A stretch of 64,000 nt of DNA from Serratia liquefaciens ATCC 27592 (GCF_000422085.1 NC_021741.1:4402001-4466000); one strand, 5' to 3'; shown: positions 1 to 10,065, counted from the stretch's first letter. Notes: generated from the sequence alone by a model not told the origin. Made by a program: numbers and translations.

Positions 1-496
1 CAAGAACGCCCAACGCGCACAGCGTATCGAATGGGAACATGTGGTACCGGCCTGGCAGTTCGGCCACCAATTGCAGTGCTGGCAACAGGGTGGCCGCAAA
101 AACTGCAACAAAGACGCGAGCTACCGCCAAATCGAAACCGACCTGCACAACCTGCAGCCGGCGATTGGCGAAGTGAACGGCGACCGCAATAACTTCATGT
201 ACAGCCAATGGAAAGGCGGCGAAGGTCAGTATGGCCAGTGCCCAATGAAAGTGGACTTTAAAAATAAGCAGGCCGAACCGCCCGCACGCGCTCGCGGTGC
301 GATCGCCCGCACCTATTTTTATATGCGCGATCGCTATCAACTGCGGCTTTCCCGCCAACAGACCCAGCTTTTCGAGGTGTGGAACCGTCAGTATCCGGTC
401 AGCCAATGGGAATGCCTGCGGGAGGCACGCATCGCTAAGGTACAGGGCAACCATAACCTCTATATTCAACAGGCTTGCCAGCAACGAAAGGGCTAA
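1..496 (+). CDS. endA: Endonuclease I, 3' part (5' end outside window)
   Basis: C-terminal ~164 residues of the periplasmic DNA-specific endonuclease I, which cuts double-stranded DNA non-specifically. The frame is already open at base 2, so the gene is cut by the window edge. The stretch beginning [11 protein letters not shown] matches the His-Cys/beta-beta-alpha-metal active-site region of the family, and the many cysteines (for example [10 protein letters not shown]) fit disulfide bonding in the periplasm. The neighbouring rsmE and gshB are the usual partners of endA in enterobacteria. Family assignment is from memory of the sequence and synteny. Confidence 0.93.
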   Translation, partial: KNAQRAQRIEWEHVVPAWQFGHQLQCWQQGGRKNCNKDASYRQIETDLHNLQPAIGEVNGDRNNFMYSQWKGGEGQYGQCPMKVDFKNKQAEPPARARGAIARTYFYMRDRYQLRLSRQQTQLFEVWNRQYPVSQWECLREARIAKVQGNHNLYIQQACQQRKG

Positions 497-498
497 AT

Positions 499-628
499 CC
501 CCTTCGTACTTAAAACTGCAGCGGTGTTGACTGCGTGAGCGCCCCCGAATCACTTACTTAAGTAAGCTCATCGGGATGCACTCACTTGCCGCCTTGCTGC
601 AGCTTCAATTACTTTGGGTATATACTCT
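499..628. repeat. ERIC-type intergenic repeat (reverse orientation)
   Basis: Imperfect palindromic repeat between endA and rsmE. Its core, read on the minus strand, has the hallmark AGCTTACTTAAGTAAGTGA of enterobacterial repetitive intergenic consensus elements, flanked by arms ending in CTGCAG. A second copy in the other orientation lies at 13379-13497. Such elements are transcribed intergenic repeats and non-coding. It may place a structured RNA at the end of the endA transcript. Confidence 0.75.
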
Positions 629-682
629 TTTTTTTCAAGCTGCAGCACTGATGACTGCATATTAGTCAGGATCGAATATTCA

Positions 683-1414
683 ATGCGTATACCCCGTATT
701 TATCACCCGCAGCCGTTAATCGACCATGCAGAAATCGCACTGAGCGAAGACGCCGCCAACCACATCGGGCGTGTACTGCGAATGAGCGCCGGCCAGGCAC
801 TGCAGCTCTTCGACGGCAGCAACCAGGTATTTGACGCCGAGATCACCCAGGTCGACAAAAAAAACGTGCTGGTGCGGCTAGCCGCCGGCCAACCGGAAGA
901 CCGTGAATCGCCACTCAATCTACATCTGGGCCAGGTGATTTCTCGCGGTGAGAAGATGGAATTCACCATTCAGAAATCCATCGAGCTCGGGGTCAATGTC
1001 ATTACTCCGCTGTTTTCCGAGCGCTGCGGTGTGAAGTTGGACGGCGAGCGTCTGGCGAAAAAAATCCAGCAATGGCAGAAGATCGCCATCGCCGCCTGCG
1101 AACAATGTGGCCGTAACCGTATTCCGGAAATTCGCGAGGCGATGAAACTGGAAGACTGGTGCGCCGAGCAAGATGGCAGCCTGAAACTCAACCTGCACCC
1201 ACGCGCCAACCACAGTATCAATACCCTGCCGCTGCCGGTGGAACATGTCCGCCTGCTGATTGGGCCGGAAGGCGGTTTATCCGCCGACGAAATTGCGATG
1301 ACCACAGGCCACGGATTTACTGATATCCTGCTTGGGCCACGCGTTCTGCGTACAGAAACCACAGCGCTCACCGCAATTACCGCTTTGCAGGTACGTTTCG
1401 GCGATCTGGGTTAA
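683..1414 (+). CDS. rsmE: 16S rRNA m3U1498 methyltransferase RsmE
   Basis: SPOUT-class methyltransferase of 243 residues that uses S-adenosylmethionine to N3-methylate U1498 of 16S rRNA in the assembled small subunit. The start at [10 protein letters not shown] gives the family's usual length; a longer frame from 614 would add 23 atypical residues. The C-terminal knot region contains [10 protein letters not shown] and [12 protein letters not shown], the SAM-binding signature of the family. It lies 10 bases upstream of gshB, as in E. coli, and is probably co-transcribed with it. Confidence 0.95.
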   Translation: MRIPRIYHPQPLIDHAEIALSEDAANHIGRVLRMSAGQALQLFDGSNQVFDAEITQVDKKNVLVRLAAGQPEDRESPLNLHLGQVISRGEKMEFTIQKSIELGVNVITPLFSERCGVKLDGERLAKKIQQWQKIAIAACEQCGRNRIPEIREAMKLEDWCAEQDGSLKLNLHPRANHSINTLPLPVEHVRLLIGPEGGLSADEIAMTTGHGFTDILLGPRVLRTETTALTAITALQVRFGDLG

Positions 1415-1424
1415 AGGAGAAAAG

Positions 1425-2375
1425 ATGATTAAGCTCGGCATCGTGATGGACCCTATCGCCTCCATCAACATCAAGAAAGACACCAGCTTCGCCATGCTGC
1501 TCGAAGCGCAGCGCCGTGGCTGGGAACTGCACTACATGGAGATGGACGATCTCTATCTGCACGCCGGTGACGGCCGCGCCCGCACTCGGCTGCTGAGCGT
1601 GAAGGAAGATAAAGAGAGCTGGTTCAGCTTTGGCAGCGAGCAGGATCTGGCGCTGCATGATCTGGACGTGATCCTGATGCGTAAAGATCCCCCTTTCGAT
1701 ACTGAATACATCTACGCGACCTATATTCTGGAACGCGCAGAGGTCAAAGGCACGCTGGTAGTTAACAAGCCGCAGAGCCTGCGTGACTGCAACGAAAAGC
1801 TGTTTACCGCCTGGTTCCCGGAACTGACGCCGGACACCCTGGTCAGCCGCAGCGCGGCGCACATCCGCAAATTCCACCAGCAGCACGGCGACATTATTCT
1901 CAAACCGCTGGACGGCATGGGCGGCGCGTCTATCTTCCGCGTGAAGCAGGACGACCCTAACCTGTCGGTGATTATCGAAACCCTGACCGAGCACGGCAGC
2001 CGTTTCTGCATGGCGCAGAACTTCTTGCCGGCAATCAAGGAGGGCGATAAGCGCATTCTGGTGGTTGACGGTGAGCCAGTACCTTACTGCCTGGCGCGCA
2101 TCCCGGCGCAGGGCGAGACCCGTGGCAACCTGGCGGCCGGCGGCCGTGGTGAAGCGCGTCCACTGAGCGAAAGCGACTGGAAAATTGCGCGTGCGGTAGC
2201 CCCGACGCTGAAAGAAAAAGGGCTGATCTTTGTGGGCCTGGACGTGATTGGCGATCGCCTGACTGAAATCAACGTCACCAGCCCGACCTGCGCGCGTGAA
2301 ATAGAAGCGGCCTTCCCGGTTTCCATCACCGGTATGCTGATGGATGCAATCGAGAAGCGTCTGGCAGCGAAGTAA
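1425..2375 (+). CDS. gshB: Glutathione synthetase
   Basis: ATP-grasp ligase of 316 residues that joins gamma-glutamylcysteine and glycine to form glutathione in the cytosol. The start at MIKLGIVMDP is fixed by a strong AAAGGAGA ribosome site; an upstream in-frame start would lie inside rsmE. Visible signatures are the pre-ATP-grasp N-terminus, the KPLDGMGG nucleotide loop, and the GGRGEARPL and EINVTSPTC segments typical of GshB. The length equals the E. coli enzyme. It follows rsmE by 10 bases and precedes yqgE by about 155 bases, in which I see no gene. Confidence 0.97.
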   Translation: MIKLGIVMDPIASINIKKDTSFAMLLEAQRRGWELHYMEMDDLYLHAGDGRARTRLLSVKEDKESWFSFGSEQDLALHDLDVILMRKDPPFDTEYIYATYILERAEVKGTLVVNKPQSLRDCNEKLFTAWFPELTPDTLVSRSAAHIRKFHQQHGDIILKPLDGMGGASIFRVKQDDPNLSVIIETLTEHGSRFCMAQNFLPAIKEGDKRILVVDGEPVPYCLARIPAQGETRGNLAAGGRGEARPLSESDWKIARAVAPTLKEKGLIFVGLDVIGDRLTEINVTSPTCAREIEAAFPVSITGMLMDAIEKRLAAK

Positions 2376-2530
2376 TCGAAATGCGGGTGACTTGCGTCGC
2401 CCGCCTTCCCGACCTCCCTGAATGACGCTGTCAGCCCGCGTCAACCGAGTCGCGGCTTGAAAGGCGATGGGGATAGCCGCATACTGGCGGCTGTTTAACT
2501 TCTCACCAATCAAATACCTTAAATAACACC

Positions 2531-3094
2531 ATGAATTTACAACACCATTTTCTTATCGCTATGCCATCACTTCAGGATCCTCGCTTCAAACGCTCGGTGA
2601 TTTATGTCTGCGAGCACAATGAAGACGGCGCCATGGGCCTGGTGATCAATAAACCGGTGGAACAGTTCACGGTGGAAACAGTGCTGAGCAAACTGAAGAT
2701 CATGCCACAGGCGCGCGATCCGGCCATCAGTCTGGATAAACCGGTGTTTGCCGGCGGCCCGCTGGCTGACGATCGCGGTTTTATCCTGCATACGCCGTGC
2801 AAAGGTTTCGGCTCCAGTATCCAGATCTCGCCGGATACCATGATCACCACCTCGAAAGACGTACTGGAAACCTTGGGCACGCCGGAACAGCCGGAGGACG
2901 TACTGGTCGCGCTCGGCTATGCCGGCTGGGAAAAAGGCCAACTCGAACAGGAAGTGTTGGAAAACGCCTGGCTGACCATCGAAGCCGACACCGACATTCT
3001 GTTCCATACGCCGATCGCCAGCCGCTGGCGCGAGGCCGCCAATCGCCTTGGCATTGATATCCGCAGCATTGCCAACCACGCAGGACACGCCTGA
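2531..3094 (+). CDS. yqgE: YqgE, UPF0301/AlgH family protein
   Basis: Protein of 187 residues in the UPF0301 (AlgH/YqgE) family. Function is not established; in pseudomonads the homologue was linked to alginate regulation. The conserved N-terminus ([17 protein letters not shown]) and the HEDGAMGL-like segment [13 protein letters not shown] are clear. Its stop overlaps the start of ruvX (ATGA), so the two are translationally coupled, as throughout enterobacteria. Confidence 0.93.
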   Translation: MNLQHHFLIAMPSLQDPRFKRSVIYVCEHNEDGAMGLVINKPVEQFTVETVLSKLKIMPQARDPAISLDKPVFAGGPLADDRGFILHTPCKGFGSSIQISPDTMITTSKDVLETLGTPEQPEDVLVALGYAGWEKGQLEQEVLENAWLTIEADTDILFHTPIASRWREAANRLGIDIRSIANHAGHA

Positions 3095-3516
3095 TGACCA
3101 ACCGCACGATTATCGCCTTCGACTTCGGCACCAAAAGCATCGGCGCGGCCATTGGCCAGGAGCTAACCGGCAGCGCCCGTGCGCTGGCGGCTTTCAAAGC
3201 GCAGGACGGCTCGCCGGACTGGCAGAAGATCGAGAAGTTGCTGAAAGAGTGGCAACCGGATCTGGTGGTAGTCGGTTTGCCGCTGAACATGGACGGCACC
3301 GAACAGCCGGTCACCGAGCAAGCGCGCAAGTTCGCCAACCGCCTACACGGCCGCTTTGGCGTGCAGATCGCGCTGCATGATGAGCGTCTCAGTACCGTCG
3401 AAGCCCGCGCCAACCTGTTTGATCGCGGCGGCTTCCGCGCGCTGGACAAGGGCAGCGTGGATTCCGCCTCGGCGGTGGTAATCCTGGAAAGCTGGTTTGA
3501 ACGGCAATTGGGTTAA
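3094..3516 (+). CDS. ruvX: Putative pre-16S rRNA nuclease / RuvX-like resolvase YqgF
   Basis: RNase H-fold nuclease of 140 residues. The family is linked to 5' maturation of 16S rRNA (YqgF) and, by structural similarity, to Holliday junction resolution (RuvX). The first catalytic aspartate lies in [14 protein letters not shown]; the [10 protein letters not shown] segment and [10 protein letters not shown] carry the other conserved acidic positions. It overlaps yqgE by four bases and runs convergently into yggR, ending a few bases from the yggR stop codon. Confidence 0.93.
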   Translation: MTNRTIIAFDFGTKSIGAAIGQELTGSARALAAFKAQDGSPDWQKIEKLLKEWQPDLVVVGLPLNMDGTEQPVTEQARKFANRLHGRFGVQIALHDERLSTVEARANLFDRGGFRALDKGSVDSASAVVILESWFERQLG

Positions 3517-4535
3517 TCCCTTGGCAAAGTCCCCTCCGCGCCGCCCAGTAATCCCGCACAGATCCGCTGTTGCAGACCTTGCTCAAAGGTCTGCATGCCG
3601 GACTGCCCACCGGTTTGCAGCACGCTGGCAAGCTGATGGGTTTTGCCCTCGCGGATCATGCTGCTGACCGCCGCCGTCGCCGTCAGCACCTCAAAAATCG
3701 CCACCCTGCCGCCCCCGGGCCGACTCAACAGTTTCTGTGCAATCACCGCCTGCAGGCTACCGGCCAACTGTGCACGCACGTAGGGCTTTTCTTCCGCCGG
3801 GAAAACATCCACCAGCCGATCGACCGCCTGCGTCGCGCTACGGGTATGCAGCGTCGCCAGTACCAGATGGCCGGTTTCCGCAGCGGTAAGCGCCAGCCTG
3901 ATGGTTGTGGTGTCACGCAGCTCCCCCAGCAAGATGACGTCTGGATCTTCACGCAGGGCAGCACGTAATGCGTCGTCAAAGCTGTGGCTGTCGCGGCCCA
4001 ATTCGCGCTGCTGAATTAAAGAGTGTCGACTGCGGTGAATAAATTCGATCGGATCCTCCAGCGTAAGGATATGCCGCCGCTGGTGCTGATTGATGTCGTC
4101 AATCATTGCCGCCAAGGTGGTGGATTTACCGCTGCCGGTCGCGCCGGTCACCAAAATCAGGCCATCTTCCCTGCGCACCAGGGCCGGAATGATGTCTGGT
4201 GCTGCCAACGCCGCCAGCGTCGGGCACTCGCCGGCAATCAGCCTCAAGGCAAGCGAAACCCCGAGGCTTTGCAGAAAGAAATTAGCGCGCAGCCGAATAT
4301 CGCCCGCAAGCGTCAGCGCCAGATCAAGCTGCCCCTGCTGTTGCAATTGCTGCCGTTGCTGGGGTTGCAGCAGCGCGTTGCACAAGCGATGCATCTTGGT
4401 CTCGGTCAGTTTTTCCGCACCTGCCAGCGGCTGTAATTCGCCATCGATGCGCAACATCGGCTGATGCCCCGTACAAAGGTGCAGATCGGAAGCATTATGC
4501 TTTACACTAAGGGCCACGAATTCACCGATATCCAT
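3513..4535 (-). CDS. yggR: PilT-like secretion ATPase YggR
   Basis: GspE/PilT-family ATPase of about 340 residues. Walker A is [10 protein letters not shown], the Asp box is [11 protein letters not shown], and Walker B is [12 protein letters not shown] followed by the His box [10 protein letters not shown]. The family powers retraction of type IV pili; this solitary enterobacterial member has no proven role. I chose the start at MDIGEF because an AGGAG site lies immediately upstream, whereas the six-codon-longer frame starts with TTG and contains that site. Its stop overlaps the last codons of ruvX. It is divergent from yggS, with only 17 bases between the starts. Confidence 0.9.
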   Translation of the reverse strand: MDIGEFVALSVKHNASDLHLCTGHQPMLRIDGELQPLAGAEKLTETKMHRLCNALLQPQQRQQLQQQGQLDLALTLAGDIRLRANFFLQSLGVSLALRLIAGECPTLAALAAPDIIPALVRREDGLILVTGATGSGKSTTLAAMIDDINQHQRRHILTLEDPIEFIHRSRHSLIQQRELGRDSHSFDDALRAALREDPDVILLGELRDTTTIRLALTAAETGHLVLATLHTRSATQAVDRLVDVFPAEEKPYVRAQLAGSLQAVIAQKLLSRPGGGRVAIFEVLTATAAVSSMIREGKTHQLASVLQTGGQSGMQTFEQGLQQRICAGLLGGAEGTLPRD

Positions 4536-4552
4536 ATCAATCTCCTGGGTCA

Positions 4553-5263
4553 ATGATGAGCACTATCCAACAGAATCTGCAGGATGTCAGAAACCGCATT
4601 GCCGCGGCCGCTCAAGGCTGCGCTCGCGCTCCAGAAGAAGTGACGCTGCTTGCAGTGAGTAAAACCAAACCTGTGGCGGCGATCGCAGAAGCTATCGCGG
4701 CAGGCCAGCGGACCTTCGGGGAAAACTATGTACAGGAAGGCGTGGATAAGGTTCAGCATTTTGCCGCGCTGCCGGAAGGAGCAACGCTGGATTGGCACTT
4801 TATCGGCCCTTTGCAATCCAATAAGAGCCGGCTGGTGGCAGAGCACTTTGCCTGGTGCCATACCGTCGATCGGCTGCGTATCGCCCAGCGGTTAAGCGAC
4901 CAGCGCCCGGCAGACATGCCGCCGCTTAACGTTCTGATCCAAATAAATATCAGCGATGAACAGAGTAAATCTGGCATTGTACTGGCTGAACTGCCGGCGC
5001 TGGCAGAAGCGGTTGTCGCCTTGCCGAACGTTCGGTTACGCGGGCTGATGGCGATTCCGGCTCCGCAAGAAGACTACCAGAGCCAATTGGCGGTATTCCG
5101 CCAGATGCACGACGCCTTCCTGGCGCTGCAACAGCATTATCCACAGGTGGACACGCTGTCGATGGGCATGACCGATGACATGACGGCGGCCATTGCCGCA
5201 GGCAGCACTCTGGTTCGTATCGGTACCGCCATTTTTGGCGCGCGAGATTATTCGCAGTCCTGA
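4553..5263 (+). CDS. yggS: PLP homeostasis protein YggS (PLPBP/PROSC family)
   Basis: Single-domain fold-III PLP-binding protein of 236 residues (235 if the second ATG is used). It has no enzymatic activity and buffers pyridoxal phosphate, affecting amino-acid metabolism. The PLP lysine sits in LLAVSKTKP; GENYVQEG and the C-terminal SMGMTDDM with VRIGTAIFG are family signatures that bind the phosphate. It heads a run of closely spaced genes with proC and yggT, the arrangement seen in Yersinia and Serratia, whereas E. coli carries proC elsewhere. Confidence 0.95.
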   Translation: MMSTIQQNLQDVRNRIAAAAQGCARAPEEVTLLAVSKTKPVAAIAEAIAAGQRTFGENYVQEGVDKVQHFAALPEGATLDWHFIGPLQSNKSRLVAEHFAWCHTVDRLRIAQRLSDQRPADMPPLNVLIQINISDEQSKSGIVLAELPALAEAVVALPNVRLRGLMAIPAPQEDYQSQLAVFRQMHDAFLALQQHYPQVDTLSMGMTDDMTAAIAAGSTLVRIGTAIFGARDYSQS

Positions 5264-5283
5264 CATACTGACGAGGAATTTTA

Positions 5284-6105
5284 ATGCAACACCGTAAGAT
5301 TACCTTCATTGGCGCCGGCAACATGGCCCGCGCAATCATCGCCGGCCTGGTGGCGGGCGGTTACCCGGCCAAATCCATCAGCGTCTGCGCGCCTTCAGCT
5401 AAAAACCGCGATGCGCTGGCTGCCGACTACGGCATCGTTAGCAGCGGCGATAATCTTGCCTGCGCACGCGAGGCCGACGTCATCGTACTGGCGGTGAAGC
5501 CACAGATGATGGCAGATGTTTGCCAGCCGTTGCGCGATCAGATCGATTTCAGCGGCAAACTGGTGCTGTCGATCGCCGCAGGCATTCAGGTCAGCCGTTT
5601 TTACCAGCTGCTGGCCGACAATCTGAATATCGTACGCATTATGCCAAACACGCCATCGCTGGTGGGTAAAGGCATGAGTGGCCTGTATGCGCCGCAGCAG
5701 GTCAGCCAACAGGACCGTGACTACACCAGTGATTTGATGGCGTCAGTCGGCAAGGTATGTTGGGTGGATGACGAAAACGGCATCAACAGCGTGATCGCCG
5801 CTGCGGGCAGTGCCCCGGCCTATTTCTTCCTGTTTATGGAAGCCATGCAGCAGGAAGCCGAACGTATGGGCTTCGACAGCCAGACTGCCCGTGCGCTGGT
5901 GCAACAAGCGGCTTCCGGCGCCGCTGCGCTGGTGGAAGCCAACCCGGAGACGCCGTTGTCGACCTTGCGTGAGCAGGTAACGTCCAAAGGCGGCACCACC
6001 GCCGAGGCGCTGCGGGTATTCAACGAGCAACAGCTGCCGGCAACCGTGGCCAAAGCCATGCAGGCAGCAGTTTCCCGTGCGCAGGAAATGGAAAAATCAT
6101 TTTAA
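5284..6105 (+). CDS. proC: Pyrroline-5-carboxylate reductase
   Basis: Enzyme of 273 residues catalysing the last step of proline synthesis, NAD(P)H-dependent reduction of pyrroline-5-carboxylate. The Rossmann signature FIGAGNMARAI is at residues 6-16, and the C-terminal substrate motif TSKGGTTAEAL is intact. A GAGG ribosome site precedes the ATG. It lies 20 bases after yggS and 31 bases before yggT, so the three probably share a transcript. Confidence 0.97.
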   Translation: MQHRKITFIGAGNMARAIIAGLVAGGYPAKSISVCAPSAKNRDALAADYGIVSSGDNLACAREADVIVLAVKPQMMADVCQPLRDQIDFSGKLVLSIAAGIQVSRFYQLLADNLNIVRIMPNTPSLVGKGMSGLYAPQQVSQQDRDYTSDLMASVGKVCWVDDENGINSVIAAAGSAPAYFFLFMEAMQQEAERMGFDSQTARALVQQAASGAAALVEANPETPLSTLREQVTSKGGTTAEALRVFNEQQLPATVAKAMQAAVSRAQEMEKSF

Positions 6106-6136
6106 ATAATCGAGAGTTAAGGAGAAGGACGACTTC

Positions 6137-6691
6137 ATGCTAACGCTGACTTTTTTGGTCAAAACCGTTATTGATCTTTACGTCATGGTACTGCTGCTGC
6201 GCATCTGGATGCAGTGGACACGCGCTGACTTTTACAACCCATTCGCGCAGTTTATCGTGAAGATCACCCAGCCGGTGATTGGCCCGCTGCGCCGTATTAT
6301 CCCGTCAATGGGACCTATTGACAGCGCATCCCTGCTGTTGGCTTTCCTGCTGATGACCATCAAGTACCCGCTGTTGCTGCTGATTCAGGGCGGCGCGATA
6401 TCACTCAGCCCGTATAACCTGCTGTTTGGCTTGATCTCTCTGGTAAAGTCGGCCGGTTATCTGATCTTCTGGGTGATGATTATCCGCGCGCTGATGAGCT
6501 GGATAAGTCAGGGCCGCAGCCCGATTGATCAGTTGATGTATCAACTGACCGAACCGTTGATGGCGCCAATCCGCCGTATTCTTCCGGCAATGGGCGGCAT
6601 TGATTTTTCAGCGATGGTAGTGATCCTGATCCTGTATCTGATCAACTACCTGGGTATGGATCTGTTCGGTGAGATCTGGTTCCTGCTGTGA
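6137..6691 (+). CDS. yggT: YggT family membrane protein
   Basis: Integral membrane protein of 184 residues with two copies of the YGGT repeat: each has a hydrophobic helix, a charged RAD or GRSP segment, then a 'P-x-x-P-x-RRI-x-P' motif ([11 protein letters not shown] and [11 protein letters not shown]). The internal duplication is obvious. The function is unclear, with suggested roles in osmotic stress and membrane organisation. Its TGA overlaps the GTG start of yggU. Confidence 0.92.
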   Translation: MLTLTFLVKTVIDLYVMVLLLRIWMQWTRADFYNPFAQFIVKITQPVIGPLRRIIPSMGPIDSASLLLAFLLMTIKYPLLLLIQGGAISLSPYNLLFGLISLVKSAGYLIFWVMIIRALMSWISQGRSPIDQLMYQLTEPLMAPIRRILPAMGGIDFSAMVVILILYLINYLGMDLFGEIWFLL

Positions 6692-6978
6692 GTGCAGTCA
6701 CCCCCGTGCTGGACGGGCTGGCAATCAGGCTATATATTCAGCCGAAAGCCAGCCGCGACCAGATTGTCGGTTTGCATGGCGACGAACTTAAAGTCGCCAT
6801 TACCGCCCCGCCGGTAGACGGCCAGGCCAACGCTCATCTGATCAAGTTTCTCGCCAAGCAGTTCAAAGTGGCGAAAAGCAACGTCACCATAGAGAAAGGC
6901 GAGCTGGGGCGGCATAAACAGTTACGCATCGTTAATCCGCAACAGATCCCCGCCGTGGTCGCGGCGCTAATCGAATAA
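6688..6978 (+). CDS. yggU: YggU, DUF167 family protein
   Basis: Small cytosolic protein of 96 residues in the DUF167 (UPF0235) family, unknown function. The conserved core is [13 protein letters not shown] and [16 protein letters not shown]. The start is GTG, inside the yggT stop region, suggesting translational coupling. The size agrees with the family (about 100 residues). Confidence 0.92.
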   Translation: MSAVTPVLDGLAIRLYIQPKASRDQIVGLHGDELKVAITAPPVDGQANAHLIKFLAKQFKVAKSNVTIEKGELGRHKQLRIVNPQQIPAVVAALIE

Positions 6979-6995
6979 ATTTCAAGGTAGTCATC

Positions 6996-7589
6996 ATGCA
7001 AAAAGTCGTTCTTGCCACCGGTAACCCGGGTAAAGTGCGCGAACTCGCCGACCTGTTGGCCGATTTCGGCCTGAACGTGGTCGCACAAACAGAATTGGGC
7101 GTGGAGTCCGCCGAGGAAACCGGCCTGACGTTTATCGAAAATGCCATTCTGAAAGCCCGCCATGCGGCGCAAATCACCGGTCTGCCGGCGATCGCCGACG
7201 ACTCGGGTCTGGCGGTTGATGCGCTGGGCGGCGCGCCAGGCATCTATTCTGCACGTTACGCGGGTGTAGACGCCTCTGACCAGCAAAACCTCGACAAGCT
7301 GCTGGTTGCGCTGAAAGACGTGCCCAAGGGCAGCCGCGGCGCACAGTTCCACTGCGTGCTGGTGTATATGCGCCACGCGGAAGATCCGACGCCGCTGGTG
7401 TTCCACGGCAGCTGGGCCGGTGAAATCACCGATACCGCCGCCGGTGAAGGCGGTTTTGGCTATGATCCTATCTTCTACGTTCCGGAGCTGGGCCGCACCG
7501 CTGCCGAGCTGAGCCGTGACGAAAAGCGCGCCGTATCACACCGTGGTAAAGCCCTGAAGCTGATGCTGGAAGCGATGCGCAATGCTTAA
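6996..7589 (+). CDS. rdgB: XTP/dITP diphosphatase (non-canonical purine NTPase)
   Basis: House-cleaning enzyme of 197 residues that hydrolyses dITP, XTP and related deaminated purine nucleotides to monophosphates, preventing their incorporation in nucleic acids. The N-terminal [11 protein letters not shown] substrate loop, the ADDSGL metal site and the [11 protein letters not shown] segment are conserved. Its last codons overlap the start of hemW by eight bases, as in E. coli. Confidence 0.96.
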   Translation: MQKVVLATGNPGKVRELADLLADFGLNVVAQTELGVESAEETGLTFIENAILKARHAAQITGLPAIADDSGLAVDALGGAPGIYSARYAGVDASDQQNLDKLLVALKDVPKGSRGAQFHCVLVYMRHAEDPTPLVFHGSWAGEITDTAAGEGGFGYDPIFYVPELGRTAAELSRDEKRAVSHRGKALKLMLEAMRNA

Positions 7590-8721
7590 GTTGCCCCCGC
7601 TGAGTTTGTACATTCACATTCCGTGGTGCGTGCAGAAATGCCCGTACTGCGACTTCAACTCGCATGCGTTGAAGGGCGAAGTCCCGCATCAGGAATACGT
7701 CGATCACCTGCTGGCGGATCTGGATGCCGATCTGCCGCTGGTCAGTGGTCGCGAAATCAGCACCATTTTTATCGGCGGCGGCACCCCCAGCCTGTTGAGT
7801 GCCGAAGCGATGCAATCGCTGCTGGACGGCGTGCGGGCACGCATTCCGGTGATTGACGGCGCCGAGATCACCATGGAGGCCAACCCGGGTACCGTGGAGG
7901 CCGATCGCTTCAGCGGCTATCAGCGCGCCGGTGTGAACCGCATTTCTATCGGCGTGCAGAGCTTCAGCGCCGAGAAATTGACTCGTCTGGGTCGCATTCA
8001 CGGCCCGGAAGAGGCCAAACGCGCAGCTCACCTGGCTACCGGCCTGGGTTTGCGCAGTTTTAACCTGGATCTGATGCACGGCCTGCCGGACCAGTCGCTG
8101 GAAGAGGCGCTGGACGATCTGCGCCAGGCCATTGCCCTCAATCCACCGCATCTGTCGTGGTATCAACTGACTATCGAGCCCAATACGCTTTTCAGTTCAC
8201 GCCCGCCGGTGCTACCGGACGACGACGCGCTGTGGGACATTTTCGAGCGGGGCCATGAATTGCTGAGCGCCGCCGGCTATCAGCAGTATGAAACTTCGGC
8301 CTACGCCAAACCGGGCTATCAGTGCCAACATAACCTCAACTACTGGCGCTTTGGCGACTATCTGGGGATTGGCTGCGGCGCGCACGGCAAGTTAACCTTC
8401 AGCGACGGCCGCATTCTGCGCACCGCGAAAACCAAGCATCCGCGTGGTTTTATGCAGGGCAAGTATATGGACAAGCAGCATGAGGTGACGGCGACGGACC
8501 GGCCGTTCGAATTCTTTATGAACCGCTTCCGCCTGCTGGAAGCCGCACCGCGTGCTGAATTCGTCAACTACACCGGGCTGGATGAAAGCGCGATCCGTGC
8601 AGCGCTGGACGAAGCGCTGGCGAAACGTTATCTGGTAGAAACGCCGGAGTATTGGCAGATCACCGAGAAAGGCAAACTGTTCCTTAATTCGCTACTGGAG
8701 TTGTTCCTGGCGGATGAATGA
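7582..8721 (+). CDS. hemW: HemW, radical SAM haem chaperone
   Basis: Radical SAM protein of 379 residues, related to coproporphyrinogen III oxidase HemN but acting as a haem-binding chaperone. The iron-sulfur cluster cysteines are in [11 protein letters not shown], followed by the GGGTPSLL glycine motif. The extra cysteine of HemN (CxxxCxxCxC) is absent, with Phe after CPYCD, which fits HemW rather than HemN. The gene overlaps rdgB and is closed by a rho-independent terminator. Confidence 0.94.
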   Translation: MLKLPPLSLYIHIPWCVQKCPYCDFNSHALKGEVPHQEYVDHLLADLDADLPLVSGREISTIFIGGGTPSLLSAEAMQSLLDGVRARIPVIDGAEITMEANPGTVEADRFSGYQRAGVNRISIGVQSFSAEKLTRLGRIHGPEEAKRAAHLATGLGLRSFNLDLMHGLPDQSLEEALDDLRQAIALNPPHLSWYQLTIEPNTLFSSRPPVLPDDDALWDIFERGHELLSAAGYQQYETSAYAKPGYQCQHNLNYWRFGDYLGIGCGAHGKLTFSDGRILRTAKTKHPRGFMQGKYMDKQHEVTATDRPFEFFMNRFRLLEAAPRAEFVNYTGLDESAIRAALDEALAKRYLVETPEYWQITEKGKLFLNSLLELFLADE

Positions 8722-8723
8722 AA

Positions 8724-8754
8724 AAAAGCGCTGAGTTTTCAGCGCTTTTTTTAA
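8724..8754 (+). terminator. Rho-independent terminator after hemW
   Basis: AAAGCGCTGA stem, GTTTT loop, and complementary TCAGCGCTTT followed by a T run ending at about 8752. It closes the yggS-hemW run. The A-rich left side makes it usable from the minus strand too, where the DUF2442 gene ends at 8758. Confidence 0.85.
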
Positions 8755-8757
8755 ACG

Positions 8758-9006
8758 TCAGGCAGCATGGTGGGGACGATGAGTAATATCCCCTCTACCC
8801 TTTAGCAAGCCTTCAACAGAAATATCTTCATCCAACGCATCCCAATGGATCCCACGGGCACTCAGCTCATAGCGGGCGCGCTCTTGGTCCGTTGCATTCA
8901 GCAATCGAGGAAACCAGGCGAGTGGCACGCCGATAATTCTGGCATCGCTCAACTCAACCCACATCGTTGTCTCATCGAAGTTTACGTTTTTAGCTGAAAT
9001 ACTCAT
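8758..9006 (-). CDS. DUF2442 domain protein, partner of the DUF4160 protein
   Basis: Small protein of 82 residues with the DUF2442 fold: a short beta-strand start, then a LADARIIGVPLAWFPRL-type core (here LSDARIIGVPLAWF) and a WDALDEDISVEGLL end. The start MSISAKNV is preceded by GGAGG; the longer in-frame reading overlaps the upstream gene more deeply. DUF2442 proteins commonly follow DUF4160 proteins, and the pair has been suggested to be a toxin-antitoxin-like module; that role is inferred from family context. It overlaps its partner by 17 bases. Confidence 0.8.
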   Translation of the reverse strand: MSISAKNVNFDETTMWVELSDARIIGVPLAWFPRLLNATDQERARYELSARGIHWDALDEDISVEGLLKGRGDITHRPHHAA

Positions 9007-9232
9007 CCCAGGCCTCCAAAAATAACCCCTTATGGACTCCAACAACTTCGGTTAATTCTTTTAATACTCTGGCATTAAACCCATCATTGCGGGCTACCCG
9101 CACCTCTGGTATCAGCCAAAACTTGGCTTCTGCCACGGCATCTCTGACATGAATATGAGCCGGTTCCAACGGCTCTCCTTCATTCGAATAAAAAAAGAAT
9201 TTATAACCTTTATAACGGAATATCACTGGCAT
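8990..9232 (-). CDS. DUF4160 domain protein
   Basis: Small protein of 80 residues with the DUF4160 signature: IFRYKGYKFFFYSNEG, then EPAHIHV, then a C-terminal WDEYF. The ATG at 9232 follows a TTG in frame; AGGATTTT upstream is the likely ribosome site. It is the first gene of a two-gene unit with DUF2442. The pair occupies the position that holds yggM and ansB in E. coli, so it is probably a small acquired cassette. The activity is unproven. Confidence 0.8.
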   Translation of the reverse strand: MPVIFRYKGYKFFFYSNEGEPLEPAHIHVRDAVAEAKFWLIPEVRVARNDGFNARVLKELTEVVGVHKGLFLEAWDEYFS

Positions 9233-9318
9233 CAATGCAAAATCCTTTTAGCCATTGATTATAGTTTAGCCAGTCTGTCAGATGTTAGTTAGAAGGTCAA
9301 AACCGACCACCAGCCAGA

Positions 9319-10035
9319 TTACTTCAATGCATTAAGCAAATCTTTGCGCTGGGTTTCCAGACCGGTAACGCGGTTGCACACGTCGTGGCCGAAGTTCTGG
9401 AAATCCTGCTCCTGGTTATTCCATTCGTTCTGAATCGCCTTCTGCAGGCCGCCCAGATTGCCCATGATCGCCTGCAGCGGGTTGCCGCCGCTATTAGCTG
9501 CCTGCTTGACGCCCATCTCATTCAGGCTGTCCTGCAATACGCCGCCCATGCTCTGCTGGACGATATTGCGGCCATCCTGCTCAACCTGATCAATCGCCTT
9601 GTGATGGAAGGTCAGGCCGTCGCTGCGGTGCTCAATGATACGGTTCATCTGTTGCTTAAGCTGACCGTTCAACGTGGTCAGGCGGTTACGCACGTTGCTG
9701 TCGCTGCCCAACTCTTTGACGATCACCTTGTCCAACGCCACCCGCGCTTTTTCCAGATGTTGCTGAGCGCCGTTGTCGATCCACGGCAACTCTTTGCGCA
9801 ATGCGCTCTGGTAACTGAAGGCCTTCTGGCGCTGGCTGTCTGTCAGGCTCAACGCCTGGCCATTGCGGGTTACATCGCCATCCGGTGAAATCTGCAGATT
9901 GCCGCTGGCCCCGGTCACCTGTACGTTCTGCGGGCTGATAATCACGTCATCCTGGGGTTTAACGCTGCACTGATACTCGGCATGGGCCTGTGAAGCAGTC
10001 AACAGCAGTAAGGCTAACCCGGTTTTCTTTAACAT
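9319..10035 (-). CDS. yggN: YggN, DUF2884 family periplasmic protein
   Basis: Protein of 238 residues with a clear Sec signal peptide (MLKKTGLALLLLTASQAHA, cleavage before EYQC), then a helical charged region. It is DUF2884 family, function unknown. A strong AGGAG site precedes the ATG. It follows glsB by about 30 bases on the same strand and is probably the last gene of that transcript. Confidence 0.88.
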   Translation of the reverse strand: MLKKTGLALLLLTASQAHAEYQCSVKPQDDVIISPQNVQVTGASGNLQISPDGDVTRNGQALSLTDSQRQKAFSYQSALRKELPWIDNGAQQHLEKARVALDKVIVKELGSDSNVRNRLTTLNGQLKQQMNRIIEHRSDGLTFHHKAIDQVEQDGRNIVQQSMGGVLQDSLNEMGVKQAANSGGNPLQAIMGNLGGLQKAIQNEWNNQEQDFQNFGHDVCNRVTGLETQRKDLLNALK

Positions 10036-10065
10036 ATATTCTCCTGACGCCCTTCCGTGGTGGGG

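Noticed and set aside
1377-2513. Antisense frame of 378 codons over gshB
   Set aside because: A shadow of the GC-rich gshB gene; gshB has clear ATP-grasp motifs and a strong ribosome site.
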